A stretch of 5,426 nucleotides of DNA from Bacillota bacterium (GCA_021793745.1 JAJYSD010000121.1:1-5426), one strand, 5' to 3'; positions 1 through 5,272 are shown, numbered from the stretch's first letter. Numbers and translations are program-made. The notes: generated from the sequence alone by a model not told the origin.

Positions 1-2
1 AT

Positions 3-413
3 TTTCCACAAAGCATGCAATTGGCCGGAGATCTGCATTGGTTTGAACGGAAGGATATCGAGGTGTTGGATCTTTCGGTGGACGAAGCCATGCGGGTCAT
101 CCTGTCTGCCGGGGTGTCCAAGGGATTACCGAAAAACGAATTACCCATCCCGGAAGGCCGGGATGGGCAAGCAGGAGTATATCGGTTATTGTTGGTTCTG
201 TTGCTTGCGGGCTTCAGCCTGTTGGTTTTGCTGACGAACCTGTTGCGGGTTCGTCTCAGCAGCAAATTCGTTTTGAAATTGTTGTTGCTGCTGCTGTTGG
301 GCCGCTTGACGATTTTTTTGGCGGACCTGCTGAGCATTGGTTTGGGCCGGTCCTTTGGGTTGGAAAGCCATGCTTTATCACCTCCGGTATGTATTGTGCC
401 CAGGAATGCTTGA
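3..413 (+). CDS. C-terminal part of a DUF502-like membrane protein (5' end outside window; true 3' end uncertain)
   Basis: The frame is already open at the left edge. The first about 40 residues include GDLHWFERKDIEVLDLSVDE and then AMRVILSAGV. This resembles the C-terminal signature of DUF502 proteins (a conserved Pro/Gly segment, a hydrophobic strand, a Leu-Asp-[LM]-Ser-Val-[DE]-[DE]-[AG] motif, then ILSxGV). DUF502 proteins are small two-TM membrane proteins of unknown function; their TM segments would lie upstream of this window. A normal family member would stop soon after the ILSAGV motif (about base 120). Here no in-frame stop occurs until TGA-type termination at 411-413, so the frame crosses the sspE terminator and runs antisense through the whole of sspE. 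That part gives a Leu-rich tail caused by antisense Gln codons. Either the protein really has this hydrophobic extension, or the real end was lost by a frameshift or stop mutation. Family assignment rests on a short segment and is moderate. Confidence 0.5.
   Translation, partial: FPQSMQLAGDLHWFERKDIEVLDLSVDEAMRVILSAGVSKGLPKNELPIPEGRDGQAGVYRLLLVLLLAGFSLLVLLTNLLRVRLSSKFVLKLLLLLLLGRLTIFLADLLSIGLGRSFGLESHALSPPVCIVPRNA
130..168 (-). terminator. Rho-independent terminator of the spore-protein gene
   Basis: There is a perfect 10-bp stem CCCATCCCGG (144-153) / CCGGGATGGG (158-167) with a 4-nt loop. Read on the minus strand it lies 18 nt after the sspE stop and is followed by TAATTCGTTTTTC, an interrupted but T-rich tail. 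On the plus strand the stem is followed by CAAGCAGG, with no T run, so it looks like a terminator for the minus-strand gene only. It sits inside the open plus-strand reading frame. Confidence 0.75.
186..371 (-). CDS. sspE: Gamma-type small acid-soluble spore protein (SspE-like)
   Basis: The 61-aa protein is extremely rich in Gln (24 of 61 residues) with Asn, Ala and Arg, and has no Cys or Trp. It contains the gamma-SASP repeat core twice: TNAQQVRQKNRQ (residues 11-22) and TNPQQVRQQNQQ (40-51), separated by a run of seven Gln and the block NEFAAET (34-40). The EFA[SA]ET block is the site cleaved by the germination protease GPR in this family. In Bacillus, gamma-SASPs are forespore proteins that do not bind DNA and serve as an amino-acid store degraded at germination. 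This one is shorter than the usual 75-95 aa and has a single cleavage block. The start is fixed by a perfect GGAGGTGA ribosome site 6 nt upstream. Expression in the forespore under sigma-G is expected from the family, but I could not find a convincing sigma-G promoter. A strong hairpin terminator follows the stop. Confidence 0.93.
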   Translation of the reverse strand: MAFQPKGPAQTNAQQVRQKNRQAAQQQQQQQFQNEFAAETNPQQVRQQNQQAEARKQQNQQ

Positions 414-457
414 TTCACTCATTCTAATTTGTGCTAGGAGGGTTTGTGGAAGGAAAA
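372..457. promoter_or_regulatory. Divergent intergenic region between sspE and psd
   Basis: About 86 bp separate the sspE start from the psd start, so both promoters must lie here or overlap the genes. The minus side has a very strong SD (GGAGGTGA, 378-385 region). The plus side has AGGAGGG at 436-442. A TCTAAT hexamer at 423-428 is close to a sigma-A -10 but has no good -35 at the right distance, and it would place the psd transcript start very near its SD. No promoter is called firmly. Confidence 0.4.
436..453 (+). promoter_or_regulatory. Double ribosome-binding region that decides the psd start
   Basis: Two SD-like runs are present. AGGAGGG (436-442) is only 3 nt from an in-frame GTG at 446 and 15 nt from the ATG at 458. 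GGAAGG (448-453) is 4 nt from the ATG at 458. Alignment by eye with Bacillus Psd proteins, which begin a few residues before a hydrophobic helix, favours the ATG at 458. The GTG at 446 would add four residues (VEGK) and cannot be excluded. Confidence 0.5.
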
Positions 458-1312
458 ATGAAGGACCGTCTCCTTTTGTCCCTTTTTTACCTGCTTCCCA
501 AGCATGCCTTATCCAAGGCGGTGGGACGATGGGCACGCAGTCCGATCAGTCGATATGCGATCCCCCTATTTATCCGCCGATTCCGGGTCAATTTGGAAGA
601 AGCGGAAAAGCCTTGGCGGGATTACCCGAATCTGCTGGAGTTTTTTGTTCGGAGATTGAAGCCGGACGCCCGTCCCGTCGATCCGTCGCCGGATACGGTT
701 GTCAGTCCGGTGGATGGCGTGATTACCCAGCTCGGGGAAATCACCGAGGGCACGCTGATTCAATCCAAGGGAGTCACTTATCGCCTCGTCGATTTGCTGG
801 GAGGGGACCGCGAACAGGCCGACCGATACGACGGCGGCAAGTTTCTCACCATTTACCTCAGTCCGCGGGATTACCATCGAATTCACACGCCTGTCGACGG
901 GGAAGTGACGCATGTGTCGTACATACCGGGGCAGTTGTTTCCGGTGAATGCCTTCGGGCTGCGGGCGATTCGCCGTCTGTTCGTTCGCAATGAACGCTTG
1001 ATCACCTTTTTGCGGACGGCCCTGGGGACAATCGCAGTAGTCAAAGTGGGGGCGACCAATGTGGGGAGCATCCGGTTAAATTTTGATCCGCAGGTGTTCA
1101 CCCGCTCCGCTGATCGGCGCTGCAAGTGCAAAGCGTATGAACCGCCGCTTCCTCTCTCCAAGGGGGAGGAGATGGGACGGTTTGAATTTGGTTCAACGGT
1201 GATCCTACTGTTTGAACCGGGTCGGGTGGAGTGGATCTCCGACTGGGCACCGGGGACCGCTTTGAAGATGGGGCAGCCGATCATCCGGGGTGTCGGACCG
1301 TCGAATCGCTGA
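458..1312 (+). CDS. psd: Phosphatidylserine decarboxylase proenzyme
   Basis: This 284-aa protein is a typical length for the Bacillus-type enzyme. It converts phosphatidylserine to phosphatidylethanolamine at the inner face of the cell membrane. Visible signatures are: a hydrophobic amphipathic N-terminus; SPVDG at residues 83-87 with the charge-relay Asp86; YLSPRDYHRIHTPVDG at about 133-148 with the His pair 140/143; VGATNVGSI at about 198-206; and FGST at 244-247. In this family the proenzyme self-cleaves between Gly and Ser of the [LF]GST motif (here Gly245-Ser246). The Ser then becomes the pyruvoyl cofactor on the small alpha chain, and the beta chain is the N-terminal part. All key residues are intact, so the enzyme should be active. 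The stop codon overlaps the ribosome site of the downstream rhomboid gene, so the two are very probably co-transcribed. No phosphatidylserine synthase gene (pssA) lies beside it in this window, unlike the Bacillus subtilis arrangement. Confidence 0.96.
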   Translation: MKDRLLLSLFYLLPKHALSKAVGRWARSPISRYAIPLFIRRFRVNLEEAEKPWRDYPNLLEFFVRRLKPDARPVDPSPDTVVSPVDGVITQLGEITEGTLIQSKGVTYRLVDLLGGDREQADRYDGGKFLTIYLSPRDYHRIHTPVDGEVTHVSYIPGQLFPVNAFGLRAIRRLFVRNERLITFLRTALGTIAVVKVGATNVGSIRLNFDPQVFTRSADRRCKCKAYEPPLPLSKGEEMGRFEFGSTVILLFEPGRVEWISDWAPGTALKMGQPIIRGVGPSNR

Positions 1313-1323
1313 GGAGGGGTTTT

Positions 1324-1926
1324 ATGTTCGGCCACACACATATCCCCTTTCGCCAATTTCCCCGCCTGTTTCCCGTCGTGACGAGCCTTTTTCTGATACA
1401 AGCGGTTATTTTCCTGATCATGACGATCATGGGCGGAACCCAGTCCGTGCCGAACCTGATTCGCTTCGGAGCCCTGGAACCGCTTTTGGTCAGCTATGGG
1501 GAATGGTGGCGGTTGGTGGTGCCGATTTTTATTCACATCGGATTATTTCATATCCTGTTCAACAGCTTCGCCCTGTATCTGTTCGGTCCCCAGCTGGAAT
1601 GGCTGTTTGGTCGAATCGCCTTTTTATTTTTGTACCTGTCCTCAGGCTTTGTTGGAAACCTGATGACTTACTGGTTTATGACCTGGGCCGGTCAAACCGG
1701 AGTGAGCGCCGGCGCGTCGGGATCGATTTACGGCCTGATGGGGGTTTATCTGTATCTGATCATGCGGCGTGCCATCGAGCCGGAGGTGAGCAAAGGACTG
1801 CTCACCATGATCGGGATCAGCGTCCTCATGAGCATCCTCGATCCGCGGATCAACTTGATCGCCCATTTGGGAGGGCTGTTCACCGGTTTTCTCCTCACCG
1901 GTCTTCTCCTTCGGCCGAAGGAATGA
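1324..1926 (+). CDS. Rhomboid family intramembrane serine protease
   Basis: This 200-aa polytopic membrane protein matches the minimal six-TM bacterial rhomboid. Diagnostic features in order are: EWWR at residues 60-63 (the WR motif of the L1 loop); HIGLFHILFN at 71-80, the His-x4-His-x3-Asn element whose Asn80 forms the oxyanion hole; GASG at 130-133 with nucleophile Ser132; and NLIAHLGG at 177-184 with catalytic His181, followed by a Gly-rich last helix. The full catalytic dyad is present, so this is a protease rather than an inactive iRhom-like protein. The start is clear: GAGGAGGGG lies 4 nt before the ATG and overlaps the psd stop, giving an 11-bp gap and strong evidence for an operon. 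The protein lacks the cytoplasmic N-terminal or TPR extensions of B. subtilis GluP (YqgP). The substrate is unknown; the pairing with psd suggests only a shared membrane context. Confidence 0.95.
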   Translation: MFGHTHIPFRQFPRLFPVVTSLFLIQAVIFLIMTIMGGTQSVPNLIRFGALEPLLVSYGEWWRLVVPIFIHIGLFHILFNSFALYLFGPQLEWLFGRIAFLFLYLSSGFVGNLMTYWFMTWAGQTGVSAGASGSIYGLMGVYLYLIMRRAIEPEVSKGLLTMIGISVLMSILDPRINLIAHLGGLFTGFLLTGLLLRPKE

Positions 1927-1958
1927 GCTGTGAAGGATTTCATCGGGCTGGCGCCGGT

Positions 1959-1985
1959 CGGACCGCGGGGGTGGGCCGTTTTGTT
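1959..1985 (+). terminator. Possible weak terminator or attenuator after the rhomboid gene
   Basis: CGGACC (1959-1964) can pair with GGGCCG (1973-1978), with one A-G mismatch and an 8-nt loop, followed by TTTTGTT. The stem is short and imperfect, so it may be only a partial terminator separating psd-rhomboid from the MFS gene, or an attenuator in the MFS leader. Confidence 0.28.
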
Positions 1986-1989
1986 AACG

Positions 1990-2027
1990 ACGCCTCCAGT
2001 TGGTTATTCTAACCCGTGGTGAGGCGT
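1990..2027 (+). promoter_or_regulatory. Stem-loop that sequesters the ribosome binding site of the MFS gene
   Basis: ACGCCTC (1990-1996) is a perfect inverted repeat of GAGGCGT (2021-2027). Nested inside is a second perfect stem, GGTTA (2002-2006) / TAACC (2010-2014) with a TTC loop. CA (1997-1998) can also pair with TG (2017-2018). The only SD of the following gene, GGTGAGG (2018-2024), lies in the 3' arm, 5 nt before the ATG at 2030. Folded, this RNA would hide the SD. No known riboswitch or T-box sequence is recognisable. Confidence 0.4.
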
Positions 2028-2029
2028 AT

Positions 2030-3262
2030 ATGGATTGGCTCCTGACGGATCGAAAACAATTGGATAGGGAAGCTTGGCTTCTTCAGTTGATCAGCGGTCT
2101 CTTCGCGGCCTCCACCGCCTTGTCCAACACCTTTGTCAATGTATACCTGTGGAAGATCAACAGTCAGTTCTCGTTGATCGGATGGTTTAATCTGGTCGGT
2201 TATGTGGCGATGGCGGCTGCCTTCGTCGTCGCCGGCCGTCTGGCCAAGCGAGTCGATCGGGTGGTGATCGTCCGGTTAGGGGTGGCCCTTCAAGCGCTCT
2301 TTTACCTGTCCGTGTTGATGCTGGGGCGTGAAGCCGTCCGCTACGTCACCCTGCTGGGCAGTTTTATGGGGATCGGGGCGGGATTTTTCTGGTTGGCCTA
2401 TAACCTGCTGTATTTCGAGATCACGGAGCGGGACAACCGGGACATCTACAACGGCGTCAACGGGCTGCTGGTTTCGGCGGCCGGAATCATCGCTCCGATG
2501 TTGTCCGGCTGGATCATCAAGCAGGTCGATCAATTTACGGGCTACCGGATCATTTTCAGCATCTCATTGGGGATCTTTGTGATGGCGGTGCTGGTCAGCT
2601 TTCTGTTAACGCGCCGGCGCGCCGCGGGGCAATTTCGGCTGCCGGATATTTTGAGGTTGGGAATGCGGCGGGGCACCCATTGGTATTGGGTGAATCTGGC
2701 GATGATCGCCCAGGGGGCGCGGGAGGGGACCTTTGCCTTTCTGATCGGGCTGCTGGTCTATATCGCCGCGAAGGACGAGTGGGTGCTGGGGAACTTTTTG
2801 GCGATCTCTTCTCTGGTCTCCCTGGTGACCTATTATGTGGTGGGGCGGTTTATGCGGCCGAACTGGCGGGATGAGTGCATCCTGTTGGGGGCCCTGATGA
2901 TGGGGGTCGTATGCTTGCCGATCCTGTGGGATCTCAACACCTGGACCCTGTTTGTCCTGGGAATCGGAGCGGCCCTGTTTTCTCCCCTCTACTTCATTCC
3001 CCTCACTTCGACGGTCTTCGATGTGATTGGAGAGAGCAGGGAGAGCGCCCGCTTTCGTGTGGAATTTGTGGTTGCCCGGGAATTGGCCCTCAATGTGGGA
3101 AGGGTTCTCAGTCTCATCGCCTTCATCGGATGGGTTCAGCGGGCGCCCTCCCCGGAGCAGCTTCGCTGGCTGATCCTGGCCATCGGATTCGTTCCGATCT
3201 TTTCTTGGCTGGCGATGCGCCATGTGCCTTTGCTGGAGAATCAACCCCCGGTGAACCGGTAA
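2030..3262 (+). CDS. Major facilitator superfamily transporter
   Basis: This 410-aa integral membrane protein has about 12 hydrophobic segments in two six-helix halves, split by a basic cytoplasmic loop near residues 194-215 (TRRRAAGQFR onward). AGRLAKRVDR at residues 68-77, between helices 2 and 3, corresponds to the MFS motif A loop (G-x-L-a-[DK]-r-x-[GD]-r). The short charged N-terminus before the first helix is normal. The substrate cannot be read from the sequence. The helix 4-5 region (GFFWLAYNLLYFEITERDNR) resembles the poorly characterised Bacillus MFS group around YqgE/YttB-like proteins, but I would not name an orthologue. The ATG at 2030 was chosen because GGTGAGG lies 5 nt upstream; an in-frame TTG at 2000 has no SD. 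It is 103 bp downstream of the rhomboid gene, and its leader may be regulated by the stem-loop at 1990-2027. It ends 7 bp from the convergent DUF4870 gene. Confidence 0.9.
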   Translation: MDWLLTDRKQLDREAWLLQLISGLFAASTALSNTFVNVYLWKINSQFSLIGWFNLVGYVAMAAAFVVAGRLAKRVDRVVIVRLGVALQALFYLSVLMLGREAVRYVTLLGSFMGIGAGFFWLAYNLLYFEITERDNRDIYNGVNGLLVSAAGIIAPMLSGWIIKQVDQFTGYRIIFSISLGIFVMAVLVSFLLTRRRAAGQFRLPDILRLGMRRGTHWYWVNLAMIAQGAREGTFAFLIGLLVYIAAKDEWVLGNFLAISSLVSLVTYYVVGRFMRPNWRDECILLGALMMGVVCLPILWDLNTWTLFVLGIGAALFSPLYFIPLTSTVFDVIGESRESARFRVEFVVARELALNVGRVLSLIAFIGWVQRAPSPEQLRWLILAIGFVPIFSWLAMRHVPLLENQPPVNR

Positions 3263-3269
3263 AACCCCT

Positions 3270-3602
3270 TCACAGGCTTTGGATCCATCGGCCGGTGATG
3301 GGATACCGATATTCCTCTCCGGAAAGGGACCGGATCACGGCGATGATCGTGGTGATGAAATAGAACATCGCGGCGATCACGATGAGCAGAAAACCGATCA
3401 AGACGATGAACAACAGTTTGCATAAAAAGATCGCAATGATCATAAAAAGATGGAAAACGAGGGCTTCCCTGGCGTGGTTCCTCACGAACAAGGAGTCCCG
3501 TTTCAGCAGGTAAACGATCAGAGGGATGAGGATGGGGAAGAAGAAAGCACTGGCGTGACAGAGGGCTGCCAACAGTTTTTCTTCGCCGGTAGGGGCATTC
3601 AT
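3270..3602 (-). CDS. DUF4870 domain small membrane protein
   Basis: This 110-aa protein matches the DUF4870 (Tic20-like) layout. It has an acidic start EEKLLAALCHASAFF (residues 7-21), a first helix with Pro residues (FFPILIPLIVYLL, 21-33), the conserved linker KRDSLFVRNHAREALVFH (34-51), then two long hydrophobic stretches (about 48-66 and 67-91) and a short polar tail with YPITGRW. The family is common in Bacilli and its function is unknown. The start is supported by AAAGGAG at 3611-3617, 9 nt upstream. A -10-like CATAATATA lies further upstream (3634-3642) with no clear -35. The terminator of the peptide cassette ends immediately upstream, so this gene is probably its own transcription unit. 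It converges with the MFS gene, and no clear shared terminator is visible in the 7-bp gap. Confidence 0.88.
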   Translation of the reverse strand: MNAPTGEEKLLAALCHASAFFFPILIPLIVYLLKRDSLFVRNHAREALVFHLFMIIAIFLCKLLFIVLIGFLLIVIAAMFYFITTIIAVIRSLSGEEYRYPITGRWIQSL

Positions 3603-3643
3603 CGCACGATACTCCTTTCGCGCTCATTTCTTTATATTATGCC

Positions 3644-3670
3644 AAAAAAGAGACCAGGGGGACCCTGGTC
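3644..3670 (-). terminator. Rho-independent terminator closing the regulator-peptide transcript
   Basis: A perfect 8-bp stem GACCAGGG (3652-3659) / CCCTGGTC (3663-3670) has a 3-nt loop. Read on the minus strand it is followed by TCTTTTTT, a good U tract. On the plus strand nothing T-rich follows. It lies between the pro-peptide gene and the DUF4870 gene and should isolate the two. Confidence 0.82.
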
Positions 3671-3704
3671 GAGATAAGCCTCCAGGTTTTGGAATCGGGA
3701 AATC

Positions 3705-3747
3705 GTTTTTCGCCTCAGGTACTGGTGCAGGAGGGGCGGCGAAAAAC
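3705..3747 (-). repeat. Perfect 10-bp inverted repeat in the 3' region of the peptide cassette
   Basis: GTTTTTCGCC (3705-3714) is the exact reverse complement of GGCGAAAAAC (3738-3747), with a 23-nt spacer. On the minus-strand RNA it would form a stable stem between the two terminators. No T run follows at the base, so it is not a standard terminator. It could be part of a structured 3' UTR or a small RNA, or a DNA operator. The stretch 3603-3802 has no other gene that I can support. Confidence 0.5.
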
Positions 3748-3778
3748 ACTCCCTTTAACCCTTGTCAACAAACCGAAC

Positions 3779-3798
3779 CCGGGGAAAGGCTTCCCCGG
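3779..3798 (-). terminator. GC-rich hairpin directly after the pro-peptide gene (weak terminator)
   Basis: CCGGGGAA (3779-3786) pairs perfectly with TTCCCCGG (3791-3798) around a 4-nt loop and can be extended by AA/TT with one bulged C. On the minus strand it starts 4 nt after the peptide stop codon. The sequence after it, GTTCGGTTTGTT, is only moderately T-rich. It is probably a partial terminator or an mRNA-stabilising 3' stem, with the stronger terminator at 3644-3670 behind it. Confidence 0.5.
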
Positions 3799-3802
3799 TT
3801 GC

Positions 3803-3943
3803 TCAGATGTGAACGGGTTCCCCCTGGGATTCGGCGGGACTCGCCCCCTCTCCTGCCGGGAGTTGGGTGTAAAGACCCGTTCCGGATGCGAAGGTCAGCA
3901 CCATCAAAAAGAACACTACCGCCAAGTTACTGAATTTCTTCAT
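3803..3943 (-). CDS. Phr/NprX-like secreted signalling pro-peptide
   Basis: This 46-aa ORF, below the usual annotation length, has the structure of RRNPP pheromone precursors: a Lys-containing start (MKKFSN), a hydrophobic export core (LAVVFFLMVLTFA, residues 7-19), possible signal peptidase sites around residues 19-21, and a polar tail rich in Pro/Gly/Glu ending PAESQGEPVHI. In the Phr, NprX and PapR families the mature 5-7 residue signal is cut from the C-terminus outside the cell and re-imported by the oligopeptide permease. By analogy the signal here would be within SQGEPVHI. The SD AAAGGGG (3951-3957) lies 7 nt before the ATG. The gene overlaps the last 17 nt of the upstream HTH-TPR regulator in another frame, as in nprR-nprX and rap-phr pairs, implying translational coupling. 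A weak -10-like TATAAG lies within the regulator gene, without a good -35, so a separate promoter is not shown. Not matched to a named peptide. Confidence 0.78.
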   Translation of the reverse strand: MKKFSNLAVVFFLMVLTFASGTGLYTQLPAGEGASPAESQGEPVHI

Positions 3944-5264
3944 ATTCCATCCCCTTTGGCTGAGAAAGTTCCACCTGTACCTTATACATGTTTTCCACGT
4001 ACTGGCGAAATTCCTGCTGGTTGGTATTTTCGACGCATTGGGCGAGGCGGAAAAGCGCAGCGTATTCCCGTTTTTTGTTCCGCTGTTTGCGGGCCAGTTG
4101 CAGCGCCTGCTGGTAATGCGGAACGGCTTTGTCCACGTCTCCCTCGGCCCGGTGGCAGTCTCCGGAAACCAGGTAAGCCAAAGCCAGCCGCCGCAGATCG
4201 TTGGTCCGCTCCCCCGTGTCCCGGGCTTCGCTCAGAGCCCTGTGGGCTTCTTCCCACTTTTTCTGGTTCATGTACAAAATCCCGAGCTGTGTGTAAACGG
4301 TCGTGAGACCGTTGGGATACAGGATGTTTTCGCTGACGGAGAGGGCGGTCTTCAGAGCGATTTCCGCCTGGTTCCATTTTTTCATGTTGAGATAGACGCT
4401 GCCCAAAGCGGTCCACAGGTGGAACAGACGGCCGGTTTGTCGGTTGATGCGGCCGATTTCAATCCCTTCCGTGGCATAGCGGATGGCTTCCTCATACATC
4501 CCGGACCGCCGGAGCAGGACGGAACGAAGCTCGTAGAGGCTGAGTACCGTTTCGATGCTGGGGATTTCCGGGATGGAGTCCCACAGGTCTTCGACGACCC
4601 GAAGGGCCTCCGGTACGCGGTCCAGGTGTTCCAGGTAGAGCGCCTTGTTGCCGAGAAGGACCGATTTGTAGTAGGTTCGTTCGCCCTCTTCCACGAACAC
4701 CTCGATCCCCTTTTCCGCCAAATGGAGGGCTTTTTCCAGGTTGTTATTGAAGTAGCTGATGATGCTGAGCTCGTTGTAGCTGCCGGCGGCGATGTTGCTG
4801 CTTTTCGACTGGGGATTTTGGTTGGCGATGCGGATGGCGTTCAACAGCTCCCGCTCCGCCCGTTTCCACTTGCGCTTTTTCACTTGGCTTTTTCCCTTGA
4901 GCAAGCTGACGTATGCGGCGTAGGGATGGTCATCCGAAACGGAGAAGGTTTTTAATTCATCGATCGCCTGGTCCACATTTCCGCAGTCGATCATCGATTC
5001 GATGGAGACCAGCCGCAGCTTCATCGTCTCCATCTCTTCCTGTTTATCGGTGATCAATTCGGGCAGTTGTTCCAGATCCAGATCCAATTTATTCAATAAG
5101 TAACGGATTTTATCCACGTGGACATGGGGAATTCCCCGTTCAATATTGCTGATGGTGGCCGGGGAGATGTTTTCATCGGCCAGATCCTCGAGCCGCAGAC
5201 CGCGTTCCTTGCGAATTTTGCGAATCAACTCGCCGGTCTGCGCCAGATCCAAGTTATTCATCAT
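3927..5264 (-). CDS. HTH-TPR transcriptional regulator, RRNPP-type peptide pheromone receptor
   Basis: This 445-aa cytoplasmic protein has an N-terminal XRE-family helix-turn-helix at about residues 11-66: ELIRKIRKERGLRLEDLADE, then recognition helix SPATISNIERG at 34-44. After a helical linker comes an array of tetratricopeptide-like repeats, clearest at about 162-190 (YNELSIISYFNNNLEKAL), 198-228 (LLGNKALYLEHLDRVPEALR), 242-270, 283-312 (ALGSVYLNMKKWNQAEIALK), 323-350 (QLGILYMNQKKWEEAHRAL) and 360-392 (SGDCHRAEGDVDKAVPHYQQ). HTH plus 6-9 TPRs at this length is the architecture of NprR (about 420 aa), longer than PlcR (about 285 aa). In that family the TPR groove binds the re-imported peptide and switches the DNA-binding state. 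The adjacent overlapping peptide gene supports this role strongly. I chose ATG 5264 because AAAGGAG (5273-5279) lies 8 nt upstream; the in-frame ATG at 5294 would add ten residues and its GGAG is only 2 nt away. Confidence 0.93.
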   Translation of the reverse strand: MMNNLDLAQTGELIRKIRKERGLRLEDLADENISPATISNIERGIPHVHVDKIRYLLNKLDLDLEQLPELITDKQEEMETMKLRLVSIESMIDCGNVDQAIDELKTFSVSDDHPYAAYVSLLKGKSQVKKRKWKRAERELLNAIRIANQNPQSKSSNIAAGSYNELSIISYFNNNLEKALHLAEKGIEVFVEEGERTYYKSVLLGNKALYLEHLDRVPEALRVVEDLWDSIPEIPSIETVLSLYELRSVLLRRSGMYEEAIRYATEGIEIGRINRQTGRLFHLWTALGSVYLNMKKWNQAEIALKTALSVSENILYPNGLTTVYTQLGILYMNQKKWEEAHRALSEARDTGERTNDLRRLALAYLVSGDCHRAEGDVDKAVPHYQQALQLARKQRNKKREYAALFRLAQCVENTNQQEFRQYVENMYKVQVELSQPKGMEYEEIQ

Positions 5265-5272
5265 GATTCCCA

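Noticed and set aside
372..430. Sigma-G promoter for sspE
   Set aside because: TGAATC and CACAATA or CATACC elements exist on the minus strand, but spacings are 13 or 20 nt instead of 17-18, and the start would fall almost on the SD. Not reported as a feature.
883..1536. Long open frame on the minus strand across psd and the rhomboid gene
   Set aside because: It is antisense to two clearly identified genes, and its translation is low-complexity with many Pro, Arg and His and no domain signature.
2606..3244. Minus-strand open frame of about 210 codons opposite the MFS gene
   Set aside because: It is a Gln/Pro/His/Arg-rich translation typical of the antisense of hydrophobic membrane codons, with no SD and no motif.
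3248..3259. CCGG-TGAA-CCGG hairpin at the end of the MFS gene as a terminator
   Set aside because: The stem is only 4 bp and no T run follows on either strand.
3631..3642. CATAATATA upstream of the DUF4870 gene as a sigma-K or sigma-A promoter
   Set aside because: The -10-like match is good, but no matching -35 element sits at the right distance, since the region is occupied by the terminator stem. Mentioned only in the gene note.
3645..3756. Possible GTG-started small ORF on the minus strand after the peptide gene
   Set aside because: The AAAGGGA run directly abuts the GTG with no spacing, the frame runs through a terminator, and the product shows no plausible composition.
3763..3768. Perfect TTGACA on the minus strand after the pro-peptide gene
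   Set aside because: No TATAAT-like hexamer lies 16-18 nt downstream, so there is no supportable promoter for a separate small RNA.
4038..4955. Plus-strand open frame of about 300 codons opposite the HTH-TPR gene
   Set aside because: The opposite strand encodes a coherent HTH plus TPR protein. The plus-strand translation has no recognisable domain and no convincing ribosome site.
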